DNA of 57,191 nucleotides from the IMG/VR virus record IMGVR_UViG_3300028394_000089, positions 1-57,191 of that record; one strand, written 5' to 3'. The notes under the pieces were generated by a model that saw only the letters and a list, made by a program, of their open reading frames with translations, was not told where the DNA came from and did no database searches. How positions within the stretch are numbered: position 1 is the first letter of the stretch; each line of letters opens with the position of its first letter. The DNA is from a virus. A program made the translations under genes and the position numbers. This document shows positions 1 to 9,240 of the stretch, one piece after another.

Positions 1-1
1 T

Positions 2-490
2 AATACTCAGGGCGGATCTTTTAGAATTTTTGTTAAAAAAATCTCAAGTAATAAATATCAAATAACAGAAAATGTAACAGAATTTATTGAAAAAGAGAAT
101 GATTTTAAACTTTATTCAGATCAAACGTATAAAGATTTTGTTTTGAAACTTGAAAATTTAAAAAATAATCTAAAACAATTAGTTGATAATATTTTACATG
201 AGGGCAAAACAATTTCATGTTATGGATGTCCAGCTAAATTTGCTCTTTTTAGTAAGTTTTTTGAATTAGATAATAATATTATTAAATTTGTTGTTGATGA
301 TTCCGCTCTTAAACAAGGGCGCTTCTCACCTGGCCAAAAAATTCCGATTGTTAGCCGTGAATATTTTTACCAAAATCCAACTGATTATTGTATTATATCT
401 GTATGGAACATGGCAGATGCCATTATTAATAATAATCAAGAATATAAAGGAAAATTTATCATTCCCATGCCAGAACTAAAAATAGTATGA
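2..490 (+). CDS. C-methyltransferase, C-terminal part (runs in from the left edge)
   Basis: The reading frame is open from the first bases of the window, so the gene begins upstream; an internal TTG at 143 is not a credible start. The visible 162 codons contain a GGSFR motif near the edge and a CYGCPAKF segment further on. Both are typical of the C-terminal domain (Methyltransf_14) of SAM-dependent sugar C-methyltransferases, the same family as the complete gene at 3494-4765. The SAM-binding and zinc-binding domains would lie outside the window. The stop overlaps the next start (ATGA at 487), so it is translated with the glycan cassette that follows. Confidence 0.75.
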   Translation, partial: NTQGGSFRIFVKKISSNKYQITENVTEFIEKENDFKLYSDQTYKDFVLKLENLKNNLKQLVDNILHEGKTISCYGCPAKFALFSKFFELDNNIIKFVVDDSALKQGRFSPGQKIPIVSREYFYQNPTDYCIISVWNMADAIINNNQEYKGKFIIPMPELKIV

Positions 491-1419
491 ATATAGTTTG
501 TTATTATTTGACCTATAATAGGCCGCAAATTTTAAAAGAGTCTTTTGCTTCTAGCCTTAATAACACAGAAATAACTCCAAAAGAAATTTGGATTATAGAT
601 GATGGTTCTGAAGCTCAATTAAAATCTACTTTATTAGATTATAGTAATGAATACTCTCCCAAAGGAACTCCTATTAATTTATTAATTCATGGTAATAATT
701 ATGGAATTGGATATTCTTTTGAACGTTTATATAATTTAATTAGGCAAAATGATGATCTTGATATAGCGTGTATTTTAGAATCAGATTATATTTGGCGAAA
801 AGATTGGCTAAAAGATGTTATAGATGTTTTTGATGCTTCTCCAAATACGCTTGCTATAGCTGGCACTGATCATCCAGACATGTATGATAGATCAAAAACT
901 CATTCGACATTTCCAGATATTATGAGGGAATGTTTTGGTGAAGATTTAAAATCTCGTAACGATTTATATATACCGTTTGATTTACAAACAAATTCTGGCA
1001 AAATTCAAGTACAAGGGGTTAGTAATTCTTGTGGATGTACCATAATACATTGGAAAAGATTAAAAAAGGTAATAAAAAATCTTGAAGATAGTAAAAAAAT
1101 ACCATATAATGATTTCTGGAATAGAATGGATAGAGCGTTTAATAAAGGTATTTCTCATGATACTAGAAAAAATGCATCAGATGGATGGATGAGCAGTACA
1201 ATTTCAAAATATGGAGAAATGTATCTAGAATTAGAAAATTTAGATTTAAAAACTAATTTTCCGTTTTTAAGTATTTGCGATTATAGTATATCAGAACATA
1301 TATGTGGTGGTGGAGTAAATGGTCTAATTGTTCCAGAAGGTCGTACATTTGTACACTCACCGAAATGGGATAATAAATTTTTATTAGAAAATCCAAGAAA
1401 AAATAATTATGAACAATAA
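487..1419 (+). CDS. glycosyltransferase, GT-A fold (family 2-like)
   Basis: A 310-residue protein with the GT2 signature: an N-terminal CYYLTYNRP strand, DDGS at residues 38-41 and an ESD acidic motif at 98-100 in the place of the metal-binding DXD. It probably transfers a sugar from a nucleotide donor in the cytoplasm. It overlaps the upstream methyltransferase by 4 nt and the downstream epimerase by 11 nt, so it belongs to one tightly packed operon of sugar genes. Acceptor and donor cannot be read from the sequence. No Shine-Dalgarno is evident. Confidence 0.8.
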   Translation: MNIVCYYLTYNRPQILKESFASSLNNTEITPKEIWIIDDGSEAQLKSTLLDYSNEYSPKGTPINLLIHGNNYGIGYSFERLYNLIRQNDDLDIACILESDYIWRKDWLKDVIDVFDASPNTLAIAGTDHPDMYDRSKTHSTFPDIMRECFGEDLKSRNDLYIPFDLQTNSGKIQVQGVSNSCGCTIIHWKRLKKVIKNLEDSKKIPYNDFWNRMDRAFNKGISHDTRKNASDGWMSSTISKYGEMYLELENLDLKTNFPFLSICDYSISEHICGGGVNGLIVPEGRTFVHSPKWDNKFLLENPRKNNYEQ

Positions 1420-2779
1420 AAAACAAAAAATTGTTATTACTGGTGGTTTGGGTTATATTGGTACTAAATTGTGCGAAATTTATTCTGGTGAAACTCGATA
1501 TAAAAATATTATAGTAACTGATAATAAATTTGTTGCTGAAAGAGTCAAACAGTTACGTGATTGGGGGTTTGAATTTATCCAAACTAGTATTCTTAACGAA
1601 TCAGAACTCAAAAATATTTTAAGTGATGCTGATATTGTGCATCATTTAGCTGGAATTACAGATGTTGCTTATACTAAAACAGAATCTAATCCAGAAAAAG
1701 ATAAATCTATTATTGATACAGCGATTCAAGGAACATTAAATGTTATTAATTCTATTCCTGATACATGTAAATTGATATTTCCATCAACTCATGTTGTATA
1801 CGAAGGATTTAAAAATACAATGTTGGATATTAGTGAAGATATAGAGACCACAGCTGTTTTAACTTATTCTAAATGTAAAGTTCAAAACGAAAATGATATT
1901 AAAAATTCTAATAAAAGTTATGTTATTTTGAGATTAGGGTCTGTATATGGATATTGTGAATCAGACACAATGAGGATTAATATCATGCCGAATCTTTTTT
2001 CTAAAATGGCATCTCTAAATACTCCAATTAAAATGTTTTCAGGAGGTGTTCAGAAAAAAAGTCTTGTTGCCCTTACCGATGTAGCAAGATGTTTTAAATT
2101 CATGGCAGAATCTGATATTAAAAATGAAACATTTCATTTATCTAATGAGAACTCAAGCGTTAAAGAAGTCGCAGAAATTTGTAAAAAAATTAAACCAGAA
2201 ACGCGATTAATAAGTACAAATGACGAAGTTCCAAATTTGGGATATACTTTATCAAATAAAAAACTTTTATCAACTGGATTTAAATTTCTTTATAATTTAG
2301 AAGGATCTATTAAAGACATGATTAGTTTTTGGTCTAAAAAAACTATTAATACAAATTTAGAATATATTATCCGTGGAGAAAAAGAATTTATAGATGAACG
2401 TGGAAAAATTAGTAATTATGAACTTACAGAACCAATTAATCTTATAGGATATATTGAATCAAAAGCCCATACAACTCGAGCTAATCACTACCATCCGATT
2501 CAAGAACAAAAATGTTTATTAATTAAAGGCAAATATGTTAGCGTAGTTAAAGATTTATCAGTTTTAAACTCAGAGATCGAAATTCGTATTATTAATGAGG
2601 GAGATATAGCCGTAATTAAACCAAATGTAGCTCATACAATGGTATTTTTGGAAGATTCAATCTTTTTAAATTTAGTACGTGGAGAACGAGAACATGAAAA
2701 TTATGGCATAACACATACTATTCCATATATTTTAGTTGATAATGATTTAAGATTAAAATTAATTCAACAATATTCTTAA
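1409..2779 (+). CDS. NAD-dependent sugar epimerase/dehydratase fused to a cupin sugar isomerase-like domain
   Basis: Residues 1-305 are an extended short-chain dehydrogenase: GGLGYIG nucleotide-binding loop at 12-18, ST at 126-127 and the catalytic pair Tyr153/Lys157 (YxxxK). Residues from about 318 onward form a cupin resembling RmlC/WxcM-type isomerases, with DERG at 329-332 and HYH at 360-362 as likely active-site residues. The fusion suggests two steps on a nucleotide-linked keto-sugar by one polypeptide. At 456 residues it is longer than either enzyme alone. The substrate is not known; neighbours point to a branched deoxysugar. Confidence 0.8.
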   Translation: MNNKKQKIVITGGLGYIGTKLCEIYSGETRYKNIIVTDNKFVAERVKQLRDWGFEFIQTSILNESELKNILSDADIVHHLAGITDVAYTKTESNPEKDKSIIDTAIQGTLNVINSIPDTCKLIFPSTHVVYEGFKNTMLDISEDIETTAVLTYSKCKVQNENDIKNSNKSYVILRLGSVYGYCESDTMRINIMPNLFSKMASLNTPIKMFSGGVQKKSLVALTDVARCFKFMAESDIKNETFHLSNENSSVKEVAEICKKIKPETRLISTNDEVPNLGYTLSNKKLLSTGFKFLYNLEGSIKDMISFWSKKTINTNLEYIIRGEKEFIDERGKISNYELTEPINLIGYIESKAHTTRANHYHPIQEQKCLLIKGKYVSVVKDLSVLNSEIEIRIINEGDIAVIKPNVAHTMVFLEDSIFLNLVRGEREHENYGITHTIPYILVDNDLRLKLIQQYS

Positions 2780-2780
2780 T

Positions 2781-3497
2781 ATGCAAACAGTACATAATTA
2801 TCATTACGAAGATTTTTTTAATCTATTTAAACATTATATTAAAGAAGGAGATTGGTGTTTAGATATCGGGGCAAATAATGGAAATTCATGCGCTCAAATC
2901 TTAAAATTAATAGGAAATAATGGAAAATTAATATGTTTTGAACCAATTCCCGAATTTGTTCAAATATTAACTAATCGATTTAAAGATGATAAAAATATTG
3001 ATATTCATAAATACGCTTGTGACATAGAATATGCAAAAAAAGAATTTGATTATGGTATACATAATATAAATGGTAATGGAGGATTATGGAATGGCTATGA
3101 GCATGAACGTGGAAATAGGCCACCAATTCATATTGAAGTTGAATGTGTTAATACATCAGATTTTTTGCTTAAAAACTATTCTTTAGAAGATCTTAAAAAT
3201 AATTTAAAATTTATTAAAATTGATTGCGAAGGACATGATTATGCTGTAATTGAATCGCTTAAACCGTTAATAAATATTATTAAACCAATTATTTTTTGTG
3301 AATGGTGGTTTTTTGATAGCGCTATTAAACTATTTAATATTGCTGAAGAAATTAACTATTCAGCCTATAGATCTGATAACCCTAATATTTTAGCAAGTAA
3401 AGAGCATATTGGTAAAGAGTTAAATGTTAATATCTTAGGTACTGAAGCTCAATACCAACAACAGAGCCATGATTTAATATTGATTCCAAATTTATGA
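2781..3497 (+). CDS. FkbM family methyltransferase
   Basis: A 238-residue Rossmann methyltransferase. The SAM-binding motif reads DIGANNGN at residues 28-35, followed by FEP near 53-55, and the FkbM hallmark KIDCEGHD lies at 146-153. FkbM enzymes methylate hydroxyls, often on sugars. It starts 1 nt after the previous stop and overlaps the next gene by 4 nt, so it is part of the same transcript. The window holds a second FkbM-like protein (4770-5405), suggesting two methylation sites on the product. Confidence 0.85.
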   Translation: MQTVHNYHYEDFFNLFKHYIKEGDWCLDIGANNGNSCAQILKLIGNNGKLICFEPIPEFVQILTNRFKDDKNIDIHKYACDIEYAKKEFDYGIHNINGNGGLWNGYEHERGNRPPIHIEVECVNTSDFLLKNYSLEDLKNNLKFIKIDCEGHDYAVIESLKPLINIIKPIIFCEWWFFDSAIKLFNIAEEINYSAYRSDNPNILASKEHIGKELNVNILGTEAQYQQQSHDLILIPNL

Positions 3498-4765
3498 ATA
3501 TAAAACATCGAAAAACTTGTAGAATTTGTGCGAATCCTAATTTAAAAGAAATTATTGATTTAGGGTATCAAAATTTACAAGGGTCTTTTTTAAAAGAGGG
3601 TCGGGGAAGAACATCACTTCGAAAAATTCCGAATAAGATTGTAAGATGTGATGTTTCTAAAAATGAAAACGCTTGTGGTTTAGTTCAAACATTAAATACT
3701 ATCCCACCTAAAATTATGTATTCTAATTATTGGTATGAATCAAATATTAGTAAAACAATGTGTGACCATTTAAAATTAGTTGTTGATAAATCTTTAAATT
3801 TTATTCCATCTCCAAAAAGGGTTCTTGATATTGCAATGAATGATGGAACTTTACTTTTAAATTATAATGATGGTATTGAACTTTTTGGCGTAGATCCTTC
3901 AGATATTACAAAAAAAGCGAAAGAAAAACATCCGCAAATTAAAATTTACAATGATCTTTTTCCATGTCAAGAAATGCAGAAAGATAGTCTAGAAGGTACT
4001 TTTGATATTATTACATCTATTGCATGTTTTTATGATTTAGATGACCCTTTAGATTTTTGTTTAAATGTCGAAAGACTTTTGTCTCCTAAAGGCATATGGA
4101 TTTTTGAAATGGCCTATTTAATAGATATTCTTGAAAATCTTTGTTATGATACTTTTTGTAGTGAACATTTATCACATTATCACCTTGCCCCTATTGAATA
4201 TCTTTTAAATCAGGCTGGTCTTCGATTAGTATTCGCAGAAACAAATGATATTAATGGTGGTAGCCTTTGTTGTTATGCGGTTAAAAATAATAATTTTGAT
4301 TATGATAATGAAGAAAGATCTATGGCCTTAATGGAATTAAGATTTAAAGAGTTTGATATGGCGCTAGATGAAGATAAAATTTATGAAGATTTTAAAAATA
4401 GAGTGGTAGCGCAAAAATATGAATTAGTTAAATTTGTTAATGAAGAAGTGCTTAAAAAGAAAAAAACTTTACATTTATATGGAGCTTCAACTAAAGTAAA
4501 TACTTTATTAGGATACTGCTTTGGAGAAGATATTAATAAATATATTCAATATGCGGCAGAACGCAGTCCAGAAAAATATGGAGCTGAAACCTTAAGCGGT
4601 ATAAAAATTATTTCAGAAAGTGAAAGTCGAGCTATGAATCCAGATTATTATTTAGTTGGTCCTTGGCATTTTAAAAAGGAAATTTTACAAAGAGAAGTTG
4701 ATGCAGTTAATAGTGGAATTAAATTTATATTTCCATTACCGAAATTTTCAATAGAGGGGAAATAA
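3494..4765 (+). CDS. class I SAM-dependent sugar C-methyltransferase (Methyltransf_13/14 architecture)
   Basis: This 423-residue protein has the three-part layout of deoxysugar C-methyltransferases. There is an N-terminal zinc site (C9, C12, C52, C61), a Rossmann SAM domain with LDIAMNDGT at 111-119, and a C-terminal domain with YGAST near residue 330. These enzymes add a methyl to a ring carbon next to a keto group of a nucleotide-linked sugar. With the epimerase-cupin and the His-type DegT protein in the same cassette, it suggests a branched, deoxygenated sugar. The partial gene at the left edge is a relative. Confidence 0.85.
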   Translation: MNIKHRKTCRICANPNLKEIIDLGYQNLQGSFLKEGRGRTSLRKIPNKIVRCDVSKNENACGLVQTLNTIPPKIMYSNYWYESNISKTMCDHLKLVVDKSLNFIPSPKRVLDIAMNDGTLLLNYNDGIELFGVDPSDITKKAKEKHPQIKIYNDLFPCQEMQKDSLEGTFDIITSIACFYDLDDPLDFCLNVERLLSPKGIWIFEMAYLIDILENLCYDTFCSEHLSHYHLAPIEYLLNQAGLRLVFAETNDINGGSLCCYAVKNNNFDYDNEERSMALMELRFKEFDMALDEDKIYEDFKNRVVAQKYELVKFVNEEVLKKKKTLHLYGASTKVNTLLGYCFGEDINKYIQYAAERSPEKYGAETLSGIKIISESESRAMNPDYYLVGPWHFKKEILQREVDAVNSGIKFIFPLPKFSIEGK

Positions 4766-4769
4766 ATTT

Positions 4770-5405
4770 ATGGCATTATCTCAACAAGATTTATTTGTAA
4801 ATTTATTGCTTCCATCTAGAAATGGATTTTATGTAGACATTGGTGCTGGAAATGGTGAGGGGGAACCATGTGCATCTAATAATGCATGGTTAGAAGAAAT
4901 CGGCTGGACGGGCATTCTATTAGAAATCCGTGAAGATTATGTACAAGAAGCTAAAAGATTTAGACCTAAATCACAAGTTGTTCAAGCAGATGCCTTTAAG
5001 GTAGATTATAAAGAATTATTTTATAGATTGAATTGTCCAAAAGTAATTGATTATTTATCTATAGATGTAGATCCATTAGATTCAATCCAATCTCCATGTG
5101 TTGAAGTTTTATCGAAATTTCCTTTCGAAGATTTTGATTTCAAAATTTTAACGATTGAACATGATCTATATAATCCACACGGATTACAGCAAAAAAATAC
5201 TTTAAAATATTTTATGCAAAATAAACCGTATAAAATAATTGCAGAAAATGTTGGTCTATCTTTTGCTGGTAAAAAATATTTAGAAGATTGGTATATTAAT
5301 CCAATATATTACAATGATTTTCAAATTAAAGATATTGAAAACCTTTATTATAAAGAACAAAATCCAAATGACATAATTATGGATTTAGTTTTACATAAAA
5401 AATGA
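4770..5405 (+). CDS. FkbM-like methyltransferase
   Basis: A 211-residue protein with the SAM-binding motif VDIGAGNGEG at residues 22-31, ALLEIRE-like ribose-binding acidic residue shortly after, and a LSIDVDPLDS segment near 110 in the position of the FkbM KxDxEG motif. The family methylates sugars or other hydroxylated small molecules. A purine-rich AGAGGGGA about 12-18 nt upstream of the ATG is one of the few plausible ribosome binding sites in this cassette. It overlaps the next gene by 4 nt. Confidence 0.7.
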   Translation: MALSQQDLFVNLLLPSRNGFYVDIGAGNGEGEPCASNNAWLEEIGWTGILLEIREDYVQEAKRFRPKSQVVQADAFKVDYKELFYRLNCPKVIDYLSIDVDPLDSIQSPCVEVLSKFPFEDFDFKILTIEHDLYNPHGLQQKNTLKYFMQNKPYKIIAENVGLSFAGKKYLEDWYINPIYYNDFQIKDIENLYYKEQNPNDIIMDLVLHKK

Positions 5406-6376
5406 ATATAGCATATATTGATATGAATTTCGATGATACCATCGAAGATTATCATTATTCACCCAAAAGATATGGTGGTGGTAGAATTATTGCCTCAGCT
5501 TTATTATATAAACTAGATACATTTGATATTTATTCTAATTCTGAATCTTTTGTAAATATAGAAAAATCAAAACAAAACCAATGTTTTTCACTTGATAATG
5601 CGGCTAGACAAAAAATTAAAAATGGTGATAATATTAAAAAATATATACCGAATTATGATAAATATGATATATTTCTGCACCATTTTTCAAATGTTTTTTT
5701 AAATTTAGAAGGATGCAGAAGTCAAAAACAAGCCGTATGGTCAGTTGGTTGGAGAGAACAAATTAATCCAAATAATAAAAATATATTACTTTTTGATCAT
5801 ATAGGTCAAGAGCCTCAAATGGTTGGAAATCATAAAATTTTTAAAATTGTTATTGGTCCAAAATTTGAACAGTTTAAAAAGTATGATAAAGAAGATATAA
5901 TTTTTCAATGCTCCAGACACTTCCCCCTATATCAATCAATTGCCGTCGCCCAACTTGCTTTAAAATATAATATTAAAACTTATTTTGCTGGACCAATTGA
6001 AAACGGATATCCATTAATTGATTTTATAGATAATAAAAATACTTTTTATTTAGGGGTAATAGATTCAGAAACAAAACAGGATTTCTATAAAAGAGCTAAA
6101 TTAAATACTCAATTTCAAAATTATCCTATTTCAGCTACACTGGCTGGAAAAGAGGCTGCTAGTTATGGATGTGGAATATTAGCTTGTCCAGTGGGAGGGT
6201 GGAATCTTTTTATTAAAGAGGGGCTTAATGGATTCTTCATTAATAATGAAATAGATTTTATAAATGCTTGGGAAAAGAGGGGTGAACTTAAACAACAAAA
6301 TTGTTATAATTTGGGGTTACCTCATTCTGAGGAGAATATGATTAATTCTGTATTAAATGCTTTAAAAGCTATATGA
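5402..6376 (+). CDS. glycosyltransferase, GT-B fold-like
   Basis: A 324-residue protein whose C-terminal half reads like a GT4 donor-binding domain: a SATLAGKEAASYGCGILACP segment followed by GGWNLFIKEGLNGFF, where such enzymes have the E-x7-E region and a glycine-rich turn. The N-terminal half contains YSPKRYGGGRI, typical of the acceptor-domain glycine loop. Its start overlaps the previous stop (ATGA) and its stop overlaps the next start. The sugar it transfers cannot be told. Confidence 0.65.
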   Translation: MNIAYIDMNFDDTIEDYHYSPKRYGGGRIIASALLYKLDTFDIYSNSESFVNIEKSKQNQCFSLDNAARQKIKNGDNIKKYIPNYDKYDIFLHHFSNVFLNLEGCRSQKQAVWSVGWREQINPNNKNILLFDHIGQEPQMVGNHKIFKIVIGPKFEQFKKYDKEDIIFQCSRHFPLYQSIAVAQLALKYNIKTYFAGPIENGYPLIDFIDNKNTFYLGVIDSETKQDFYKRAKLNTQFQNYPISATLAGKEAASYGCGILACPVGGWNLFIKEGLNGFFINNEIDFINAWEKRGELKQQNCYNLGLPHSEENMINSVLNALKAI

Positions 6377-7200
6377 GTAAAGATCTAGATTTATGCGTAT
6401 TTATTAGCTCTAAAGATAGGCATGGCCGTACAAAAGATTATAAAATTACAATAACAAGTTTTTTAAAACAAGCTGGTGATAGTTTTAATAATAAATATGT
6501 TAATATTAAAGTTTTTGATGGCGACGAAAAAAATGCTTTAAATATAGAATCTTTTTTTAAAAATCTTAATTTTAAAATAAATATTATTAAAGATGAAATA
6601 GGTATTTTAAATTCTGATCGTTACGACAATAGACAAAAATTTATTAGCGGAATAACAGCAGATATATCTAATTTTTTTTTAAAGTATCAAAATGATTTAT
6701 CTAAATATGTATTTATTTTAGAAGATGATTCCCCAATTATTCTAAAAAAATATAATTTTCAATATTACGAAAATAAAAGTAAAACATTACTACAGAGCGA
6801 CGAAGATATAGAAGCAATTCATTTTTTAAGATTAAGTTGTAATGAAATTCCATGTTCACCACTTGAATGGTTTATTTATCATAAGATTGAAAATCTTAAA
6901 AATGAAGAAATTATAACTGAATATTGGTATAACTTTCAGCCTAGAATTTGTAGAACAGATACGCTAATAAATGTATGTTTACTAATAAATCAAAATTGGA
7001 ATTTTTATAAAAATTTACATACAGAAGACGCTTTTGATAAAGCCTATAAACAATATAATAAAAATATTAGATATTACGCATTTTCTCCGTATAATGCATA
7101 CTCTATCCATCTCGGATTAGATAATAATTTACATAAATTAGTTATAGAATCTGAGCCAGAAATTAATTCTAAATATAAAAGTTTAAATGAAAAAAATTAA
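6373..7200 (+). CDS. glycosyltransferase-like protein, GT-A type
   Basis: A 275-residue protein starting with a beta strand and SSKDRHGRTKDY, and carrying FILEDDSPI near residue 115. EDD in that context is the usual metal-binding acidic motif of GT-A glycosyltransferases. No long family motif beyond this is recognised. It overlaps genes on both sides (4 nt upstream, 14 nt downstream) and so is co-translated with the glycan cassette. Function is inferred from fold hints and from the neighbours. Confidence 0.5.
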   Translation: MSKDLDLCVFISSKDRHGRTKDYKITITSFLKQAGDSFNNKYVNIKVFDGDEKNALNIESFFKNLNFKINIIKDEIGILNSDRYDNRQKFISGITADISNFFLKYQNDLSKYVFILEDDSPIILKKYNFQYYENKSKTLLQSDEDIEAIHFLRLSCNEIPCSPLEWFIYHKIENLKNEEIITEYWYNFQPRICRTDTLINVCLLINQNWNFYKNLHTEDAFDKAYKQYNKNIRYYAFSPYNAYSIHLGLDNNLHKLVIESEPEINSKYKSLNEKN

Positions 7201-8209
7201 AATTTTAGGAGATCCAACTAATAAAAAATTTCAAAGCAGCGACATCATTATTTCAAATATCAATAATGCTGCTGAAAAACTCGGGATATTTTCAGAAGAT
7301 GGATATAAAATTGTTTATGATTGTATTGGTAATACCCATGGGCATAATCCACATGCAATGATTATAGTATATGAATTAATTTTCCCCCATTTTATTTTTA
7401 AAAATGTTAGCCCACTGCCTATACTTGGAGTTTCTAGAGATAATTTAAATTTTATACTTGAATCTGGATATCCATCACATTTATGTGATTATGTTAATTT
7501 GGGTGTTGATTCTAAAATATGGCCCTTTAAAGAAAAAAAGAAACAGGATAAATTTACCTTACTAGGTATTGGGGAGTCAAATTCCAGAGGTGGCTTAGAA
7601 TTTATTGTACAAAATTTTTGCGAAGAATTTCGTAATAGTAATTTTATTAAATTATATTTAAGAGATAGAACGGCTAGTGACAAATTTAAATCATGGGTAC
7701 ATGAAAAGTCTATAGAATATAATGTTGAAATAATTCATGATGATAGACACTTAGAAAATTTTAATGAAGAACGTGAAGTTTATTACAAAGCAGATGCGGC
7801 AATATGTTTAAATAAAACAAGTACATGGAATTTACGAACTATAGAATGCATGAGTACTGGCACTCCACTTATAGTTATTCCATATGCTGGCCCAAGAGAT
7901 TATACTATAAATAATTTTTCCGCATTACATGTTGATTTTGATTTATCTCCGTTTACAGAGAATGATATTATTCATGCCGAGTCAATAGGTCTTAGAAATC
8001 ATTTATTCCACCCGTCTATTCATCCCAAAATACCATACTGGACAATTCCTAAAAATCATAGTATAAAATTAAAGATGAGGGAAATAGTAGAGAATGAAAG
8101 TTTAAGATATTTTATAAGTAATTATGGATCGATTACCGCTCAAAAATTTACTTGGGAAAAATGTGCTATAAATATTTACCATACTATTAATTCGATCTTT
8201 AATAATTAA
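7187..8209 (+). CDS. glycosyltransferase, GT-B (group 1) type
   Basis: A 340-residue protein. A segment near residues 205-230 (RTIECMSTGTPLIVIPYAGP) matches the GT4 signature where a conserved Glu is followed by a small-residue turn and a hydrophobic strand. A KFTLLGIGES strand near 125 would start the C-terminal Rossmann domain. Likely transfers a sugar to a growing glycan on the cytoplasmic side. The stop is followed 1 nt later by the next gene's ATG. Confidence 0.7.
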   Translation: MKKIKILGDPTNKKFQSSDIIISNINNAAEKLGIFSEDGYKIVYDCIGNTHGHNPHAMIIVYELIFPHFIFKNVSPLPILGVSRDNLNFILESGYPSHLCDYVNLGVDSKIWPFKEKKKQDKFTLLGIGESNSRGGLEFIVQNFCEEFRNSNFIKLYLRDRTASDKFKSWVHEKSIEYNVEIIHDDRHLENFNEEREVYYKADAAICLNKTSTWNLRTIECMSTGTPLIVIPYAGPRDYTINNFSALHVDFDLSPFTENDIIHAESIGLRNHLFHPSIHPKIPYWTIPKNHSIKLKMREIVENESLRYFISNYGSITAQKFTWEKCAINIYHTINSIFNN

Positions 8210-8210
8210 T

Positions 8211-9239
8211 ATGATTCATTTGTACGAAGATGATCCAAGATTTTTATCTGATCCAACATTTATAGATAATCACGGATCATTTTCTGTAATTAATTATGGT
8301 TTAAATAATGCTTTAAAAAAATTAAATTTATATTCAGATATTGATCAAGCTGAATATATAGGATTTGCTACCAGTTTAAATTTAAATAATTATATTAATG
8401 GTAAGAAATGTTTCTATATAACAGTTTGGGAAACAATAAATAAATTAACTAATTATCATTTAGAAATTGCTAGGGGAAATAAAATTCTATTTGGAATGAG
8501 TGACCAAGTAAGTAATTTATATAGAAAAGAAGGTATCAAATGTGAGACCCTTCATTGTGGGTGTGATACGGATTTTTGGAAACAAACCCTTCCTAAAAAT
8601 AAAAAATTTACATTTGTTCATATTAATAGTAGTAATGTTAGATCTGGGTTAGATTTAACACTTCAAGCTTTTCATATGGCCTTTCAAAATAATCCAGATG
8701 TTCAATTAATAGTCAAAGATACGAATACAAATATTGATATTTTATCTTCGAGAATCAATGAAATGAAATCCGCTGGTACTAATATCAAATATATAACTAA
8801 AAGATCTACTAAAAATGAAATTCGTGATTTATATTCGAATTCACATGTCGGATTGAATTTACTAAGGATGACGTCATGGGGATTTCCATTGCATGAGATG
8901 TCTGCATGTAACTGCTTATGCTTTACTGGTGATATAGAGCCGACTAACGTCTTAATAAATAAAAATTATGGAGTTCTTTTAAAACCCAAATCAGAAGTGA
9001 ACATATCAGAAAAATTAAATGAATTGGTTAATCACTGGGGTTTATTAAACTGTTATGGTGGATTTCCATATTCAGAAGAACCTAGATTTTATGATTTTAA
9101 TGTAGAAGAATATTCTACAAAATTAAAGGAAATATACGATGATTGGAGTTTTTATGGAAAAATAGATACAAGAACACCTATAATAGATAATTGGAAATGG
9201 GAATATTCTGCAAAGAATCTAATCAAAATGTTATATTAA
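8211..9239 (+). CDS. glycosyltransferase, GT-B (group 1) type
   Basis: A 342-residue protein with typical group 1 features. There is an FHCGCD-like turn near 118 (LHCGCDTDFW), a KFTFVHINSSNVRSGLDLTLQAF stretch that begins the donor domain, and HEMSACNCLCFTGD near 230 in the place of the EAMACGxP motif. It lies 1 nt after the previous gene and 1 nt before the next. It is the fourth glycosyltransferase in a row, so the operon could assemble a short oligosaccharide. Confidence 0.75.
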   Translation: MIHLYEDDPRFLSDPTFIDNHGSFSVINYGLNNALKKLNLYSDIDQAEYIGFATSLNLNNYINGKKCFYITVWETINKLTNYHLEIARGNKILFGMSDQVSNLYRKEGIKCETLHCGCDTDFWKQTLPKNKKFTFVHINSSNVRSGLDLTLQAFHMAFQNNPDVQLIVKDTNTNIDILSSRINEMKSAGTNIKYITKRSTKNEIRDLYSNSHVGLNLLRMTSWGFPLHEMSACNCLCFTGDIEPTNVLINKNYGVLLKPKSEVNISEKLNELVNHWGLLNCYGGFPYSEEPRFYDFNVEEYSTKLKEIYDDWSFYGKIDTRTPIIDNWKWEYSAKNLIKMLY

Positions 9240-9240
9240 T